This document shows positions 1 through 8,635 of a DNA stretch of 64,000 bases, in pieces. Each line of letters opens with the position of its first letter. Position 1 is the stretch's first letter. This DNA is from JAWKRB01 sp041389885 (GTDB lineage Bacteria; Myxococcota_A; Polyangia; Polyangiales; Ga0077539), in the NCBI GenBank assembly GCA_041389885.1, contig JAWKRB010000012.1, forward strand, positions 62,001 through 126,000, written 5' to 3'. The translations under genes and the position numbers were made by a program. The notes beneath the pieces are model-generated. The model did not search any database, had not been told where the DNA came from, and saw nothing but the letters and a program-made list of their open reading frames with translations.

Positions 1-639
1 ATGAACGCCGGCATGCGCGGCGCGCACAACCTGGGGTGGAAGCTCGCGGCGGTGGTCCGCGGCGACGCGCGCCGCTCGCTGCTCGACACCTACGACCACG
101 AGCAGCGCGCCGCGGCCCGCGCGGTGATCGACGGGCTCACGCGGTGGAAGACCGAGTCGCCCTCCGCCGCGTGGGTCGTGCGGCTCATCGGCGCGGCGCT
201 GCCCCTCGCGCTGCGCAACGTCGACCGCTTCCCCCCCGTGGAGATGAAGCTCACCGAGCTCGACGCGAACCACCGCGGCAGCCCGCTCTCCGCGGCGCTG
301 TCGCGCCCCCGCGCGGCGCAGCCCGGCGACCGCCTCGCCGACGTGCCCGTCGCCCACGAGGGGCGCGTGCGGCCCGCGCACGACCTGCTCTCGCTGAAGC
401 ACTGGACGCTCCTCGCCATGACCGACGAGCGCGACCCGCAGCTCCGGCGCCTGCGCGAGATGACCGAACGCTACCGAAGCCGCATCGAGGTACGCGCGGT
501 GCGGGGGGGAGGGCGCGCGATGGAGCCCTCGGGGTCGGCGGTGCTCGTGCGCCCCGACGCCCACATCGGCGCGGTGGCGCGGCTGGTCGACGTCGACGCC
601 CTCGGGCGCTACCTCGACGCCCACCTCGTGCGGCGGTGA
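1..639 (+). CDS. FAD-dependent aromatic monooxygenase, C-terminal part (5' truncated by window edge)
   Basis: The first residues, NAGMRGAHNLGWKLA, match the conserved DG/GxNxGxxDAxNLxWKLA helix of PheA/TfdB-type FAD monooxygenases (the class that hydroxylates phenols, polyketides or rifamycins). The Rossmann GxGxxG and GD motifs of this family must therefore lie left of the window, so the ATG at position 1 is internal and not the true start. Residues ~100-205 (PGDRLADVPV through IEVRAVRGG) look like the thioredoxin-like C-terminal domain of these enzymes. The substrate cannot be told. The gene converges with the membrane protein that ends at 656. Confidence 0.8.
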   Translation: MNAGMRGAHNLGWKLAAVVRGDARRSLLDTYDHEQRAAARAVIDGLTRWKTESPSAAWVVRLIGAALPLALRNVDRFPPVEMKLTELDANHRGSPLSAALSRPRAAQPGDRLADVPVAHEGRVRPAHDLLSLKHWTLLAMTDERDPQLRRLREMTERYRSRIEVRAVRGGGRAMEPSGSAVLVRPDAHIGAVARLVDVDALGRYLDAHLVRR

Positions 640-655
640 CCCGACGCGCGGCGCG

Positions 656-2308
656 TCAGCGGCCAGGTCCGCGCCGCGGCACGAGGCGGTACCACCCCAG
701 GCGCACCGTCACGTCGGGGTTGTCGAGGCCCTCGAGATCGCCCAACCCCGAGTGTCCGTCCGACGCCTGGCGGTTGATCACCAGCGAGGTGACCACCACG
801 TCGAGGCTCCGCTCCTCCAGCGGGATCAGCTCGAACCGCCGCTCGATGGCCTCGACCCGCTCTTCGATGCGAGCGAGCCCGAGGTAGAGCACGCTGCGCT
901 CGGGCGAGATGCTCTCGGGGCACTCCGCGACCACCGTCTCGAGGTCGCGCAGCCGGGGCGCGCTCGCGGCGCCCGCGGCGCAGCCCGTCGGCAGGTCGAG
1001 GGGACCGACCACGGTGGCGATGGCCATGCGGGGCTCCATCTCGATGCGCACGTGGGCGAGGCCCTGACGGCCGCCGTTGGAGAGCAGCAGCACGTCGGGG
1101 CGCCTCGCGACGACGCGCCCCGCGGTCTCGCGGAGGTACGCGAACTCGGCGGCCTGGTCCTCCGCGCGGCGGAGCTCTTCGAAGTTCGCCGCGAGCGTGT
1201 ACGCGGCGAGGGCGAAGAGCGGCGCGAGGAGCGCGTGGCGCGCGCGGCCCAGGCGCGGGTGCGACAGCAGGTCGGCGCCGAGGGCCACGGCCACCGCGAC
1301 GAAGGGCACGAGCGTGGTGAAGTAACGCCACTGACCCCAGCGCGGGTTCGACTCGGAGGTGTACCGGATGTACACCGCCATCAGCACCGCGAAGCTCATC
1401 GCCGTCGCGGCGCCGCCGAGGCGCCGGCCCGAGGTCGCCAGCCCCGCGATGACGCCCGCCGCGCCCAGGTAGAACCACCAGACGGGGCTCATCGCGGCGT
1501 TGCCCAGCATCACCGGCACGAAGCGGCGCCCGAGGTCGGTGTTGCCGATGTTCCCCGAGGGGCGCAGGTAGGGGAGGTACGTGACCAGCGCGAGGGCCAG
1601 CAGCGCCGCGAAGGCGACGCGCTCGCGCCACCGCCAGCGGCCCGCCAGCACGACCCCCGCGAGGGGGACCAGCATCAGGCGAAACTCCGGGCGCGCGAGC
1701 GTCCCCAGGAAGGCCAGCGCCGCGAGCAACGCCGGGCGGTGGGGCACGCGGTCGCGGTCGGCGAGGGCGACGGCGAAGGCGAAGCTCCACAGGGCCGCGC
1801 CCTCGACCGAGAAGGTCAGCGAGGTCGAGAAATGCAGGTGCGAGGGCCAGGTGAGCACGACCAGCGCCGCCAGCGCCGCGCTCGGCGGCCTCACGCCCGA
1901 CGCGCGGGCGAAGAGGTACGTCGCGGCCACGCCCAGCGCGCCGAAGATCGGCGGGGCGTACCGCAGGATCGCGGCGACCGAGGCCCCCGCGCGCTGCGCC
2001 AGCGACGCGACCACGGGCACCGTGCACATCGACGCGCAGGGCGAGGGGCGCGGGCTCCAGAGCGCGTCGACGCGCTCGGCGTCGGCGAAGCTCAGCGGCC
2101 CCCAGGGGAGCGCGAGGCGTAGCGCCAGGGCCGCCGCGGTGAGCCCGAGGAGCGTGAGCGCCTCCCCGGGAGACTCCTTCGCGCGCCGTGCGATCCAGCG
2201 GGCGTGCACGAGCAGCCAGCACGCCACGAGGAGCCAGGCCAGCTGCGTCGCGTGACCCGAGGCCACTTCGAAGAAGGGCGCGAATTCGCCCCGGGTGAAG
2301 AAGTCCAT
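656..2308 (-). CDS. Polytopic membrane protein, PMT/ArnT (GT39)-like glycosyltransferase
   Basis: 550 aa from the ATG at 2308; the reading frame stays open far upstream but that part lies antisense to the radical-SAM gene and is not coding. The protein has about ten hydrophobic segments in the first two thirds (for example ATQLAWLLVACWLLVHA and TLLGLTAAALALRLAL), then a soluble C-terminal region of ~150 aa. After the second helix comes an acidic/aromatic loop (SFADAERVDALWSPRPSP), where GT39/GT-C enzymes carry catalytic acidic residues. This suggests a lipid-linked-sugar glycosyltransferase of the inner membrane, but no motif fixes the substrate. It is divergent from the surface-sugar operon at 2402, which supports a glycoconjugate role. 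Confidence 0.6.
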   Translation of the reverse strand: MDFFTRGEFAPFFEVASGHATQLAWLLVACWLLVHARWIARRAKESPGEALTLLGLTAAALALRLALPWGPLSFADAERVDALWSPRPSPCASMCTVPVVASLAQRAGASVAAILRYAPPIFGALGVAATYLFARASGVRPPSAALAALVVLTWPSHLHFSTSLTFSVEGAALWSFAFAVALADRDRVPHRPALLAALAFLGTLARPEFRLMLVPLAGVVLAGRWRWRERVAFAALLALALVTYLPYLRPSGNIGNTDLGRRFVPVMLGNAAMSPVWWFYLGAAGVIAGLATSGRRLGGAATAMSFAVLMAVYIRYTSESNPRWGQWRYFTTLVPFVAVAVALGADLLSHPRLGRARHALLAPLFALAAYTLAANFEELRRAEDQAAEFAYLRETAGRVVARRPDVLLLSNGGRQGLAHVRIEMEPRMAIATVVGPLDLPTGCAAGAASAPRLRDLETVVAECPESISPERSVLYLGLARIEERVEAIERRFELIPLEERSLDVVVTSLVINRQASDGHSGLGDLEGLDNPDVTVRLGWYRLVPRRGPGR

Positions 2309-2363
2309 TCGGCCCCACGGTAGCACCGCGGCGCGCGCGGGGTTCGCGCGGCGAGGTCTGCAT

Positions 2364-2391
2364 TTGACCCGCTCGCGCGCCGGGGGATAGC
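2364..2391 (+). promoter_or_regulatory. Candidate sigma70-type promoter of the radical-SAM operon
   Basis: TTGACC at 2364-2369 is followed, after 16 bases, by GATAGC at 2386-2391. The ATG of the first gene is at 2402, only 11 bases after the -10-like box, so the transcript would have almost no leader. No Shine-Dalgarno sequence is visible in the gap. Assigned by eye from spacing and hexamer similarity only. Confidence 0.35.
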
Positions 2392-2401
2392 GTCCGTCGC
2401 G

Positions 2402-3862
2402 ATGCGCGTCGTGCTGCTCAACCCCCCCGTGCCGAGCGGAAAATTCACCAACCGCGACCTCATGGGGGGCATGGGCATCGACGACGGCTTCGGCGTGGGC
2501 GTGGGCCCGCGCTTCGTCTCGCTGCTCAAGAACGAGGGCACCCGGCTGCCGGTGATCCACCTGGCCTACGCCGCGGCGATGCTGCGCGACCACGAGGTCA
2601 CCGTCCTCGACCAGTCGCGCCTCGACCCCGACGACCCCGAGGCGATGCAGCAGCTCGCGCGCGCCCGCCCCGACTGGATCGTCGCCGCGAGCTCCTTCGC
2701 GTTCCTCGGCGCGGAGCTGAAGTTCCTCGCGCGGGCCAGGGCCGAGACCGGCGCCCGGCGGATGCTGATCAACCAGTCGGCGACCTTCTTCGCCGACGAG
2801 ATCCTGGGGCGGTCCATGGCCGAGGTGATCCCCGCGGGCGACCCCGAGGTGGCCTTCGCGCACCTCGCCGCGGGCACCCTCGCGCCGGGCCTCGACGGCG
2901 TGCGCATGCTCAGCCCAGACGGCCGCCCGGCGCCCGCGCCGAACGGGTATTTCACCGACCTCGACGCGCTCCCCATGCCCGAGTGGTCGGGCTTCGACCG
3001 CGACGCCTACGGGTACTTTCCGCTGCTGAAGAAGCGCCCGTTCCTCACGTCGCTCTCGTCCCGGGGGTGCCCGTACCTCTGCAATTTCTGCCCGTACCCC
3101 GTGGCCCAGGGCGCTCCCTTTCGCCCGCGCAGCGCGGCGCTCGTGGTCGACGAGCTCTGCGGCCTCGCCGAGCGCTTCGGCGTGCGCAGCGTGCTCTTTC
3201 GCGACCCGACCTTCTCCTTCGACCTCGCGCGGGTGAAGGACATCTGCCGCGGGCTCATCGACCGCGGCGCGCCCGTGGAGTTCGGCGTCGAGACCCGCCT
3301 CGACCGCATGGACGAGGAGATGATCGAGCTCCTCGCCCGCGCGGGGTGCCGCAGCGCGGAATTCGGCGTCGACCCCATCGACGAGCACACCCGCCACGCC
3401 TCGAAGCGCAAGGGCATCAAGCCCGAGCGCGCGGCGGAGCTCATCCGCGCCATGGAGCGCGCGGGCGTCGCGACGGCGGGGCTCTTTGTGATCGGGCTGC
3501 CGGGGCAGTCCGAAGAGGAGATGAGCCGCACCCTCGACTGGATCGACGGGCTGTCGATGTCGTACGTGAACTACGAGGTCGCGACGCCCTTTCCAGGCAC
3601 GGCGCTGTACCGCGAGGCCGTGCAGAAGGGCTGGTCGCAGCCGATCACCCTCGACGACCTGCTCGCCGGCGACCCCAAGCTGTCGTTCAACGGGGTGATC
3701 GACCTCGACGCGATGAAGGCGATTCAGGACCGGGCCCTCGCGCGCTTCTACCTCTCGCCCGCCAAGGTCGCCCGCGAGGTGCTCAACAAGGACGTGCTCG
3801 TGAACATCAAGTTCATGTCGGCGGCGGGGCTGAAGTTCCTGCGCAGCGAGCTGCGTCGATGA
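2402..3862 (+). CDS. B12-binding-domain radical SAM protein
   Basis: 486 aa. Residues 1-180 form an N-terminal cobalamin-binding-like Rossmann region (MRVVLLNPP start, HEVTVLDQSRLD). The radical SAM core begins with CPYLCNFC, cysteines 223, 227 and 230 (CX3CX2C), which would bind the [4Fe-4S] cluster and S-adenosylmethionine. GVETRLDRMDEEMIELLARAGCRSAEFGVD and GLFVIGLPGQSEEEM fit the later TIM-barrel strands. Such proteins methylate unreactive carbons or rearrange sugars, lipids and secondary metabolites. First gene of a coupled operon with GT2, deacetylase and epimerase, so a cell-surface sugar or glycolipid substrate is the best inference. Its TGA overlaps the next ATG. Confidence 0.85.
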   Translation: MRVVLLNPPVPSGKFTNRDLMGGMGIDDGFGVGVGPRFVSLLKNEGTRLPVIHLAYAAAMLRDHEVTVLDQSRLDPDDPEAMQQLARARPDWIVAASSFAFLGAELKFLARARAETGARRMLINQSATFFADEILGRSMAEVIPAGDPEVAFAHLAAGTLAPGLDGVRMLSPDGRPAPAPNGYFTDLDALPMPEWSGFDRDAYGYFPLLKKRPFLTSLSSRGCPYLCNFCPYPVAQGAPFRPRSAALVVDELCGLAERFGVRSVLFRDPTFSFDLARVKDICRGLIDRGAPVEFGVETRLDRMDEEMIELLARAGCRSAEFGVDPIDEHTRHASKRKGIKPERAAELIRAMERAGVATAGLFVIGLPGQSEEEMSRTLDWIDGLSMSYVNYEVATPFPGTALYREAVQKGWSQPITLDDLLAGDPKLSFNGVIDLDAMKAIQDRALARFYLSPAKVAREVLNKDVLVNIKFMSAAGLKFLRSELRR

Positions 3863-4629
3863 GCGAGGGCCCGGCGCGCGTCGCCGTGATCCCCGCGCAC
3901 GACGAGGAGGCCACGGTCGAAGACGTCGTGCGGCGCGCGGCGGCGCACGTCGACGTGGTGCTCGTGGTCGACGACGGGTCGTCCGACGCCACCGCCGAGC
4001 GCGCCGAGCGCGCGGGCGCGAGGGTGCTGCGCCTCTCGCCCAACCGCGGCAAGGGGGGAGCCCTCGTGGCCGGGCTCAAGGCCGCGCAGGACCTGGGCGC
4101 CGCGCGGGTGGTCACCCTCGACGCCGACGGCGAGCACGACCCCGACGAGATCCCCCGGCTCCTCGCGGCCCTCGAGACCCACGACGTCGTCCTCGGCTGG
4201 CGCGAGGTCTACCGCAGCGGCGCCCGGAGGCTGCTCAACGGCCTGGCGCTCTTCTGGTTTCGGGTCCTCGACCCCTCGATTCGAGACACCATCTGCGGCT
4301 TTCGCGCGTTTCGCGCCGAGGCCCTGGGCCCCGTGCAGAACGACGCCGGGGGCTTCGCCTACGAGCACGAGGTGATCCTCCGCGCGGTCGCCGCGGGGCT
4401 GCGCATGACCTCGGTGCCCATCACCACCGTGCCCTCGTCGCGCAGCCACGTGACCCCGCGCGAGATCGTGCGCGCGAACAACCACTTCGACCGCTGGGTG
4501 CTCCGAGAGCTCGGCGCGCTGCCGATCCCCTTGTGGCGCAAGGGCGCCCTGGCCTTCGGGTGCGCCGCCGGGCTGCTCCTGGGGGCGCCCACGCAGTGGG
4601 CCCTCGACCGCGGGGCGGCGGCGCGGTGA
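3859..4629 (+). CDS. Family 2 glycosyltransferase (DPM1/DPG synthase-like)
   Basis: 256 aa. The GT-A fold is clear: VAVIPAHDEEATV at the N-terminus, VLVVDDGSSDATAE for the nucleotide-binding strand, and TLDADGEHDP as the metal-binding DxD-like motif. It lacks a long membrane domain; a short hydrophobic stretch at the C-terminus (ALAFGCAAGLLLGAP) may tether it. Enzymes of this shape transfer a sugar from a nucleotide donor to polyprenyl phosphate or to a growing glycan. ATG at 3859 overlaps the stop of the radical-SAM gene (ATGA) and its own stop overlaps the GTG of the next small gene, so expression is probably translationally coupled. Confidence 0.88.
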   Translation: MSEGPARVAVIPAHDEEATVEDVVRRAAAHVDVVLVVDDGSSDATAERAERAGARVLRLSPNRGKGGALVAGLKAAQDLGAARVVTLDADGEHDPDEIPRLLAALETHDVVLGWREVYRSGARRLLNGLALFWFRVLDPSIRDTICGFRAFRAEALGPVQNDAGGFAYEHEVILRAVAAGLRMTSVPITTVPSSRSHVTPREIVRANNHFDRWVLRELGALPIPLWRKGALAFGCAAGLLLGAPTQWALDRGAAAR

Positions 4630-4781
4630 GCAAGGGCGACCTGCTCTCGTGGCTGCGCCTGACGCACGCGCCCTACGCGATCGCCGCGCTGGTGATGGTG
4701 GTGCTGGTGCGGCGCACGCGTCGTGTGCTTGAATTGGTCGCAGAGGAGCTCCGCGCGCGCGCGCCGTCTGACGATCCATGA
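4626..4781 (+). CDS. 51-aa single-pass membrane protein
   Basis: GTG start at 4626 overlaps the GT2 stop (GTGA); the stop overlaps the next ATG. Residues ~14-28 (APYAIAALVMVVLV) form one membrane helix, followed at once by RRTRR and an amphipathic helix (VLELVAEELRARA). No family recognised. The coupling on both sides and coding-type GC3 support a real gene. It may be an assembly or anchor subunit for the neighbouring sugar enzymes; that is inference from position. Confidence 0.6.
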   Translation: MSKGDLLSWLRLTHAPYAIAALVMVVLVRRTRRVLELVAEELRARAPSDDP

Positions 4782-4936
4782 GGGACACGGTCTGGTCAAT
4801 CATCCTCACGCAGACCCCCATCGCCGTCGCGTGCCTCTGGGTCGCGTGGGAGATGCGCGGGTGCCACCGCGCGCTGCGCGACATCGCGCGCAGCCTCTCG
4901 CGCCTCGACCGCGACCGGCGAGACCCGCCGCCGTGA
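4778..4936 (+). CDS. 52-aa single-pass membrane protein
   Basis: ATG at 4778 overlaps the stop of the preceding small gene and its TGA overlaps the GTG of the deacetylase. Layout resembles its neighbour: an N-terminal hydrophobic helix (TVWSIILTQTPIAVACLWVAW) and then a basic, helical tail (RALRDIARSLSRLDRDRR). Sequence identity to the neighbour is low, so descent from a duplication is not shown. Function unknown. Both small genes sit inside an operon with no gaps. Confidence 0.6.
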   Translation: MRDTVWSIILTQTPIAVACLWVAWEMRGCHRALRDIARSLSRLDRDRRDPPP

Positions 4937-5688
4937 GCGCCGTCGCCATCACCCTCGACGTCGAGGGCGACTACAACACGCCCTCCCTGCGCGGCGTCGA
5001 CGAGGCGCTGCCGCGGCTCCTCGAGGGCTTCGCCGCCCGCGAGGTCCCGCTGACGCTCTTCGTCACGGGCGACGTCGCCCGCGCGCGCCCCGCCGTCGTG
5101 CGCGCCCTCGCCGACGCGGGCCACGCCGTCGCGTCCCACACGATGACCCACCCGCGGCTCTCGCGCTGCGACGCCGACGCCCTGCGCGCCGAGCTGCGCG
5201 ACTCCCGCGCGCTCCTCGAAGACGTCACGGGCGCCGCGTGCGCGGGCTTTCGCGCGCCCTTCTTCGACCTCCCGGCGGAGGCGGGCGAGGCCCTCGCCGA
5301 GGCGGGCTACGCGTGGTCGTCGTCGAAGGCGCCGTTCTCTCCCGTCGCGGGGTACAGGCACCTCGCCGCGACGGGCGCGCCGCACCGCCTCGACGGCACC
5401 GCGGTGGTCGAGCACCCGGTGCCGAGGATGCTCGGCCTGCCGATCCCCGAGGGGCTCTCGTACCGACGTCTCTTCTGGCCCGCGTCGGCGCTCGCGCGGG
5501 CGATCCCCTCGACCTTCTACCTGCACCCCTACGAGCTGCTCGACGCGGTCGAGCCCGCGGGGATGCCCGGCTGGATGCGCCCCTTCCTCACGGCGCGGCA
5601 GGGCGCCAGGGCCGGCGAGATCCTCTGGGGGCTGGTCGACGCGTGGCGCGCCGCGGGGGCTCGCTTCGTGCGCGTGGGCGAGGCGTGA
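4933..5688 (+). CDS. Polysaccharide deacetylase (CE4/NodB fold)
   Basis: 251 aa from the GTG at 4933. The NodB motifs are visible: ITLDVEGDY (motif 1 Asp pair), ASHTMTHPRL (metal-binding His box, HxxxH) and GFRAPFFDL (motif 3 RxP). FYLHPYEL near residue 200 carries the late catalytic His. These enzymes remove N-acetyl groups from hexosamines in glycans or glycolipids. No signal peptide is present, so action on a cytoplasmic lipid-linked or nucleotide-linked substrate is likely. This places it with the radical-SAM and GT2 proteins of the same operon. GTGA overlap with the following epimerase. Confidence 0.87.
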   Translation: MSAVAITLDVEGDYNTPSLRGVDEALPRLLEGFAAREVPLTLFVTGDVARARPAVVRALADAGHAVASHTMTHPRLSRCDADALRAELRDSRALLEDVTGAACAGFRAPFFDLPAEAGEALAEAGYAWSSSKAPFSPVAGYRHLAATGAPHRLDGTAVVEHPVPRMLGLPIPEGLSYRRLFWPASALARAIPSTFYLHPYELLDAVEPAGMPGWMRPFLTARQGARAGEILWGLVDAWRAAGARFVRVGEA

Positions 5689-6629
5689 GGGCGCTGCTCA
5701 CCGGCGGCGCGGGGCTCATCGGCTCTCACCTCGCGGAGCGCCTCGTCGCGCGCGGCGACGAGGTCGTGGTGCTCGACGACCTGTCCACGGGCCGCCGCGA
5801 GAACCTCCGCGACGCCGAGCGCTCGGGGCGGGTGCGCTTCATCGAGGGGAGCGTGTGCGACGTCGAGGCCGTGCGACGCGCGGTCGAGGGCTGCGCGCAG
5901 GTGTTCCACCTCGCCGCGGCGGTGGGCGTGCGCATGATCGTCGAGCGCCCGCTGCACACCCTGATCACCAACGTGAACGGCACCGAGGCGGTGCTCCGCG
6001 AGGCGACGGCGCAGGGGGCCGCGACGCTGGTGGTGTCGTCGTCCGAGGTCTACGGCCGGAGCGCCCGCATCCCCTACGCCGAGGACGGCGACCTGGTCCT
6101 CGGCCCGCCGACGGTGGCGCGCTGGGGCTACGCGTGCTCGAAGCTGCACGACGAGTTCCTCGCCTTCGCCTTCGCCCGCGAGCAGGGCGCTCGGGTGGTG
6201 GTCGCGCGGATCTTCAACACCGTGGGCCCGAGACAGATCGGGCGCTACGGGATGGTCGTTCCGCGCATGGTCTCGCAGGCGAAGGCCGGGGGCCCCATCG
6301 AGGTGCACGGCGACGGGAGCCAGCGGCGGTGCTTCGCCTACGCCGGCGACACCGCCCGCACGCTCCTGGCGCTCCTCGACCGGCCCGAGGCGCACGGGGA
6401 GGTGTTCAACGTCGGCCACGACGACGAGCTGCGCATCCTCGACCTCGCCCAGCGCGTGCGCGCGCGCTTCGCGCCGGGGTGCGAGATCCGGCACGTCCCC
6501 TACGCCGAGGCCTTCGGGCCGGGCTTCGAAGACCTCCCCCGGCGCGTGCCCGACCTGCGCAAGGTGCGCGGGCTCCTGGGGCCCTCCCCCGCGCTCTCGA
6601 TCGACGAGATCCTCGCCCGCTTCTCGTAG
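5685..6629 (+). CDS. NAD-dependent epimerase/dehydratase (extended SDR)
   Basis: 314 aa from the GTG at 5685. TGGAGLIGSH at residues 6-15 is the NAD-binding GxxGxxG loop. SSSEVYG and YACSKL (YxxxK) are the catalytic Ser/Thr and Tyr-Lys. HGDGSQRRCFAYAGDTA is the substrate-binding segment typical of UDP-sugar epimerases and UDP-glucuronate decarboxylases. It probably supplies the nucleotide sugar used by the GT2 encoded upstream. Last gene of the operon; it converges with the frameshifted lipoprotein gene ending at 6648, only 18 bases away. Confidence 0.88.
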   Translation: MRALLTGGAGLIGSHLAERLVARGDEVVVLDDLSTGRRENLRDAERSGRVRFIEGSVCDVEAVRRAVEGCAQVFHLAAAVGVRMIVERPLHTLITNVNGTEAVLREATAQGAATLVVSSSEVYGRSARIPYAEDGDLVLGPPTVARWGYACSKLHDEFLAFAFAREQGARVVVARIFNTVGPRQIGRYGMVVPRMVSQAKAGGPIEVHGDGSQRRCFAYAGDTARTLLALLDRPEAHGEVFNVGHDDELRILDLAQRVRARFAPGCEIRHVPYAEAFGPGFEDLPRRVPDLRKVRGLLGPSPALSIDEILARFS

Positions 6630-6647
6630 CGACGCCCCGCTCGCCCC

Positions 6648-7849
6648 TCAGCGCGGCGCGCAGTCTTCGCGCCGCGCGGTGACGCGCGTCGGCTCCAGGC
6701 GCAGGGACCACTCGCCGTCGCCGCAGCGCAGCCGCCGGGTGAGGCGCCCCGCGTCGAGGGCGGCGAAGGCGTCGCCCACGGCCTCGCCGGGCGCGAGGGA
6801 CTCCTCCGCGCGCGCACCGCGGTAGCGCCGCGCGACGGGGCGGTAGCGCTCGTCCCACCACCGCGCGAGGTGCGCGCCGCCCGACGACAGCACGTCGCCC
6901 AGCGCCGACGGGATCACCCCCAGGAACACGTCCTCCGCCGCGCCGTCGAGGCCGAAGCGCGCCAGGCCCGCGCCGCCGCGCTCGGCGCCGATCACCCCCT
7001 GGTAGAGCAGCGCGCCCTCGTCGCTCGCCGCCGGAGAGAACGCGATCCCCCTGTGCGGCAAGCGGATCGACGCGTCGGTGAGCCACGCGCGGGGCGCGCT
7101 CACCCGCCCCCCGACGAGGGCGCGCAGCGCCGCGCGCGCGTCGAGCCACCGCCCGCGGAGCCACACGGTGCCGTCGTCGCGGGTCACCACCGCGGTGACC
7201 AGCGCGCGCTCGCCCGAGGACGTCGCGCCGATGGAGCCTCGGGCCAGGGCGGTCCACGAGAGCGGGCCCGCGCCGAAGGCCACGACCCAGACCTCGCGCT
7301 CGCCGCCGCTCACGCGGCCGTGCATCGCGACCAGCGCGCGGCCCCCCTCGACCCAGAGGAGCTGCGGGTTCGAGAGCTCGCGCGGGCGCATCGCGAGCAG
7401 CGACGCGCGGGCCTCGGCCTCGCCCGCGCCGAGCCGCCGGAGCGTCAGCGAGTCGTCCCGGTGACGCTGCGCGGACCACGCCGCGCCCGCGAAGACCGCC
7501 GTCGAGAGCGAGAGCGAGGAGGGGATGGTCGTAGGTCCCTGCGGCCCAGCGGGTCGCGCCTCGCAGCGGGTGCGTCGCTCCAGCCCTCCGCGGCGCCGAC
7601 GCGCCAGCGCACCGCGAGGCGCTCGCCGTCGCACGCCGCGCTGAAGAGCCTCGTGTCGCCCGCCCCCGCCGCGGGCACCTCGACGCGGTCGTCGCTCGCG
7701 AAGACCGGGCCGCACGGCGGCGCGACCTCCGCGGGGGGCGCGTCGACGGCGGGCGGCGGCGACGGCGGCGCGGGGCGCGGGGGCGGCGGGGCCTCGCGGC
7801 GGCAGGCGCCGATCAGGAGCAGCAGCAACGGCGCGCACCGCGACAGCAC
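6648..7849 (-). pseudogene. Lipoprotein of unknown function, interrupted by a frameshift
   Basis: Two overlapping frames make one protein. The N-terminal frame starts with GTG at 7849 and gives a lipoprotein signal (LLLLLIGAC) and a proline-rich linker, reading well to about position 7560. The C-terminal frame carries the rest (from about SSLSLSTAVFAGAAW) to the stop at 6648. The shift lies between roughly 7540 and 7580. The downstream part resembles ORFs in which a lipoprotein signal is followed by a repeated beta-type domain (WVEGGRALVAMHG, TRDDGTVWLRG). No family recognised. A sequencing error is as likely as true loss. Confidence 0.55.
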
Positions 7850-7909
7850 CCTTCAGGGTCTACGCGCGCCCCGGCGGAGCTCGCAAGAATTGGTGTACCG
7901 TCTCCCGCG

Positions 7910-8635
7910 ATGTCCCGCTGGACGCCCGTCGCCCTCGCGCTCCTCGCGGTCGCCTGCAAGCCGCCGCGGGACCCCTACGCCGTCGAGCCCCTCGTGCCCC
8001 GCACCGCCGCGACCGACGCGGGCGCGCCCGCGCGCCGCGCCGCACGAGACGCCTCGGTGGTTCGCTTTCAGCAGGCCGCCGGGGGCGGCCCCACCGAGGC
8101 GCTGGGGGTGAGCTTCGGCACGACGCGCGCGGAGCTCTTGCAGCGCAACCGCGCCGCGTCGGTGCCCTGCCGCGAGGCCGGGGAGTACGTGTTCTGCGAG
8201 CGCGCGCTGACGCCGGTGGCGCTCGCGCAGGTGGTGGTGAGCTACGAGTTCTGCGGCGACGCCCTGTGCAGCGTGGCCCTCGACGGCACCCGCACCCGCG
8301 ACGAGGCGCTGATGGTGCGGGAGTTCGAGTCCCTCGCGTCGATGCTCCAGGCGCAGCTCGGCGCGCCGTCGATTCAGGTGCGGCGCGCGGGCTCGGGGTG
8401 CCGCGGGCACCTGCCCCTGTGCCTCACGTCGCGGCAGGCCGAGTACAGCGCGCGGTGGTCGTGGCGCGGGGGCGCGCAGGTCTCGCTCTCGGTCGACCCG
8501 ATGGAGGACGACGCCCTCGTCGCGCAGGTCGCCGTCGCGTGGCTCACCCGCGAGCGGCTGACCTGGGACGCGGGGCCCCCTCCCCCGCACCCGCTCCTCG
8601 CGGCGCGAGACGCAGGCGCCGCCGACGCGCGATGA
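7910..8635 (+). CDS. Lipoprotein, unknown function
   Basis: 241 aa. Signal peptide with lipobox LLAVAC (Cys16), then a short DAGAPARR linker. The mature domain holds paired cysteines (SVPCREAGEYVFCERA, YEFCGDALCSVALDG and a later SGCRGHLPLCL), suggesting a small disulfide-stabilised fold. Ends with a DAG/DAR low-complexity tail typical of this genome. Its TGA overlaps the ATG of the large peptidase/barrel gene at 8632, so the two are probably made together at the envelope. Confidence 0.7.
   Translation: MSRWTPVALALLAVACKPPRDPYAVEPLVPRTAATDAGAPARRAARDASVVRFQQAAGGGPTEALGVSFGTTRAELLQRNRAASVPCREAGEYVFCERALTPVALAQVVVSYEFCGDALCSVALDGTRTRDEALMVREFESLASMLQAQLGAPSIQVRRAGSGCRGHLPLCLTSRQAEYSARWSWRGGAQVSLSVDPMEDDALVAQVAVAWLTRERLTWDAGPPPPHPLLAARDAGAADAR

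Noticed and set aside
36..887. Long Arg/Pro-rich open frames overlapping the monooxygenase, and many similar frames across the window
   Set aside because: They are shadows of GC-rich genes in other frames, rich in R/A/P/G with no domain pattern.
656..3397. 913-aa frame on the minus strand
   Set aside because: Only the last 550 codons look coding (MDFFTRGEF start); the upstream part is antisense to the radical SAM gene.
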